From CAYGZA01 sp964354135 (GTDB lineage: Bacteria; Planctomycetota; Planctomycetia; Pirellulales; Thermoguttaceae), in NCBI GenBank assembly GCA_964354135.1, contig CAYGZA010000366.1, positions 1 to 5,992 on the forward strand: a DNA stretch of 5,992 nucleotides, written 5' to 3'. The position numbers were made by a program, and so were the translations under genes. The notes under the pieces are model-generated. The model was not told the DNA's origin, did not search any database, and saw only the letters and a list, made by a program, of their open reading frames with translations. Positions 5,454 to 5,992 of this stretch are shown piece by piece. Position 1 is the stretch's first letter. Each line of letters opens with the position of its first letter.

Positions 5454-5992
5454 CTATTTCGCGCGGACCTGCCGGTCCTGCGGAGCAACGGGGCCAGCCG
5501 GTATGTGGAGGTCTTCGCGGGAGAGGTAGTTCCACTTGCCCCCCTGGTACTTGGCCAGGAACACGTCCCCGGTGTCGTCCGCGCACGCGCTCATGGGGAT
5601 CTCGCCGGTGACGCCGTCCCAGGGCTTGGTGCGGAAGGCCAACACGTCGCGGATTTTCGCCCGGTTCAGCCCGGCCACCTGGATCGCCCAAAGGACCATG
5701 TTCATGCCGTCATAGGCGTGGGCCGCGTAGGTCTCCGGCTCGTCACCCTTGAACCGTTTGCGGTAGGCCTCGCGGAAGGCATCGAGCTTGGGGTCCTTTC
5801 GGGTCGGGTCCCAGGGATAACCGCAGATCACCCCCTCGGCGTTCTTGCCGGCGATCTTGACGAACTCGTCGGAGCAGCAGCGGTCGGAGGCGAAGAACAG
5901 TTGGGTCATCCCTTTGGCCCGCATCTGGTTCAGGAAGCGAGCCCCGTCGTGATCGTCCCCCCAGTGGACGACGGCCTGCACGTTGGCCTTCT
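5454..5992 (-). CDS. LivJ-like periplasmic substrate-binding protein, N-terminal part beyond right edge
   Basis: The frame is open from the right edge (first full codon at 5990-5988) to TAG at 5456-5454; 178 residues are visible. A GTG at 5981 is internal, since it falls inside the strand VQAVVHWGDD, so the true start lies outside. The visible part is the C-terminal half of the Peripla_BP_6 fold: NQMRAKGMTQLFFASD, then KNAEGVICGYPWDP, FREAYRKRF, the YAAHAYDGMNMVLWAIQVAGL signature, then WDGVTGEI and a GGKWNYL strand. It resembles the adjacent downstream gene (both share AGLNRA(K/R)I and an (W)(D/E)GV(T/A)G motif), which suggests an old tandem duplication. The two genes are separated by one base and form one operon whose promoter is outside. 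Two adjacent cysteines (SDRCCSDE) are unusual for an exported binding protein. The ligand is unknown. Confidence 0.9.
   Translation of the reverse strand, partial: KANVQAVVHWGDDHDGARFLNQMRAKGMTQLFFASDRCCSDEFVKIAGKNAEGVICGYPWDPTRKDPKLDAFREAYRKRFKGDEPETYAAHAYDGMNMVLWAIQVAGLNRAKIRDVLAFRTKPWDGVTGEIPMSACADDTGDVFLAKYQGGKWNYLSREDLHIPAGPVAPQDRQVRAK

Noticed and set aside
5453..5488. A 12-codon longer start for the complete binding protein
   Set aside because: It would overlap the upstream gene, and the added residues (MLRRTGRSARNS) precede an already complete signal peptide. The ATG one base after the neighbour's stop fits better.

Overview
The window is GC-rich bacterial DNA carrying two gene groups that run towards each other. 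Its content suggests a member of the Planctomycetota. The pointers are secreted CRTAC1-like proteins (FG-GAP/VCBS propeller plus ASPIC/UnbV domain) next to a membrane-anchored TPR protein, a TTGACG-17-TACAAT promoter in GC-rich DNA, and an intergenic 25-mer of a type I remember as scattered through planctomycete genomes. The phylum is an inference from gene content, not from a marker gene.

Left part, plus strand. The window opens inside a CRTAC1-family gene (1-1040) whose first ~214 codons lie to the left. After a 392-bp gap with no convincing gene, holding the dispersed-type repeat, small hairpins and a strong sigma-70-type promoter (1339-1367), comes a two-gene operon. It encodes a TPR protein with one N-terminal membrane anchor (1433-2578) and a complete CRTAC1-family protein (2575-4281), joined by a 4-base ATGA stop/start overlap. 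The two CRTAC1 genes are duplicates: they align without a gap at a constant offset of 3214 bases from about 21 to 1002. The last ~380 bases are about 92% identical by hand count, while the upstream part is only about 60% identical in protein.

Right part, minus strand. Two consecutive genes encode branched-chain-amino-acid-type (Peripla_BP_6, LivJ-like) periplasmic binding proteins. The upstream one (5454-5992) is cut by the right edge. The downstream one (4202-5452) is complete, has a signal peptide and starts one base after its neighbour's stop. No permease or ATPase gene is visible. The downstream gene ends 80 bases inside the 3' end of the second CRTAC1 gene, a tail-to-tail overlap.

Working together: the TPR protein probably presents its helical repeats from the membrane, and the CRTAC1 protein is exported and probably binds calcium through seven DxDxDG loops. 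The translational coupling suggests they act in the same complex or process, which is unknown. The binding proteins look like a separate solute-sensing or uptake unit. I see no defence system, mobile element, CRISPR array or RNA gene. The most notable features are the partly homogenised CRTAC1 duplication and the coupled TPR/CRTAC1 pair.
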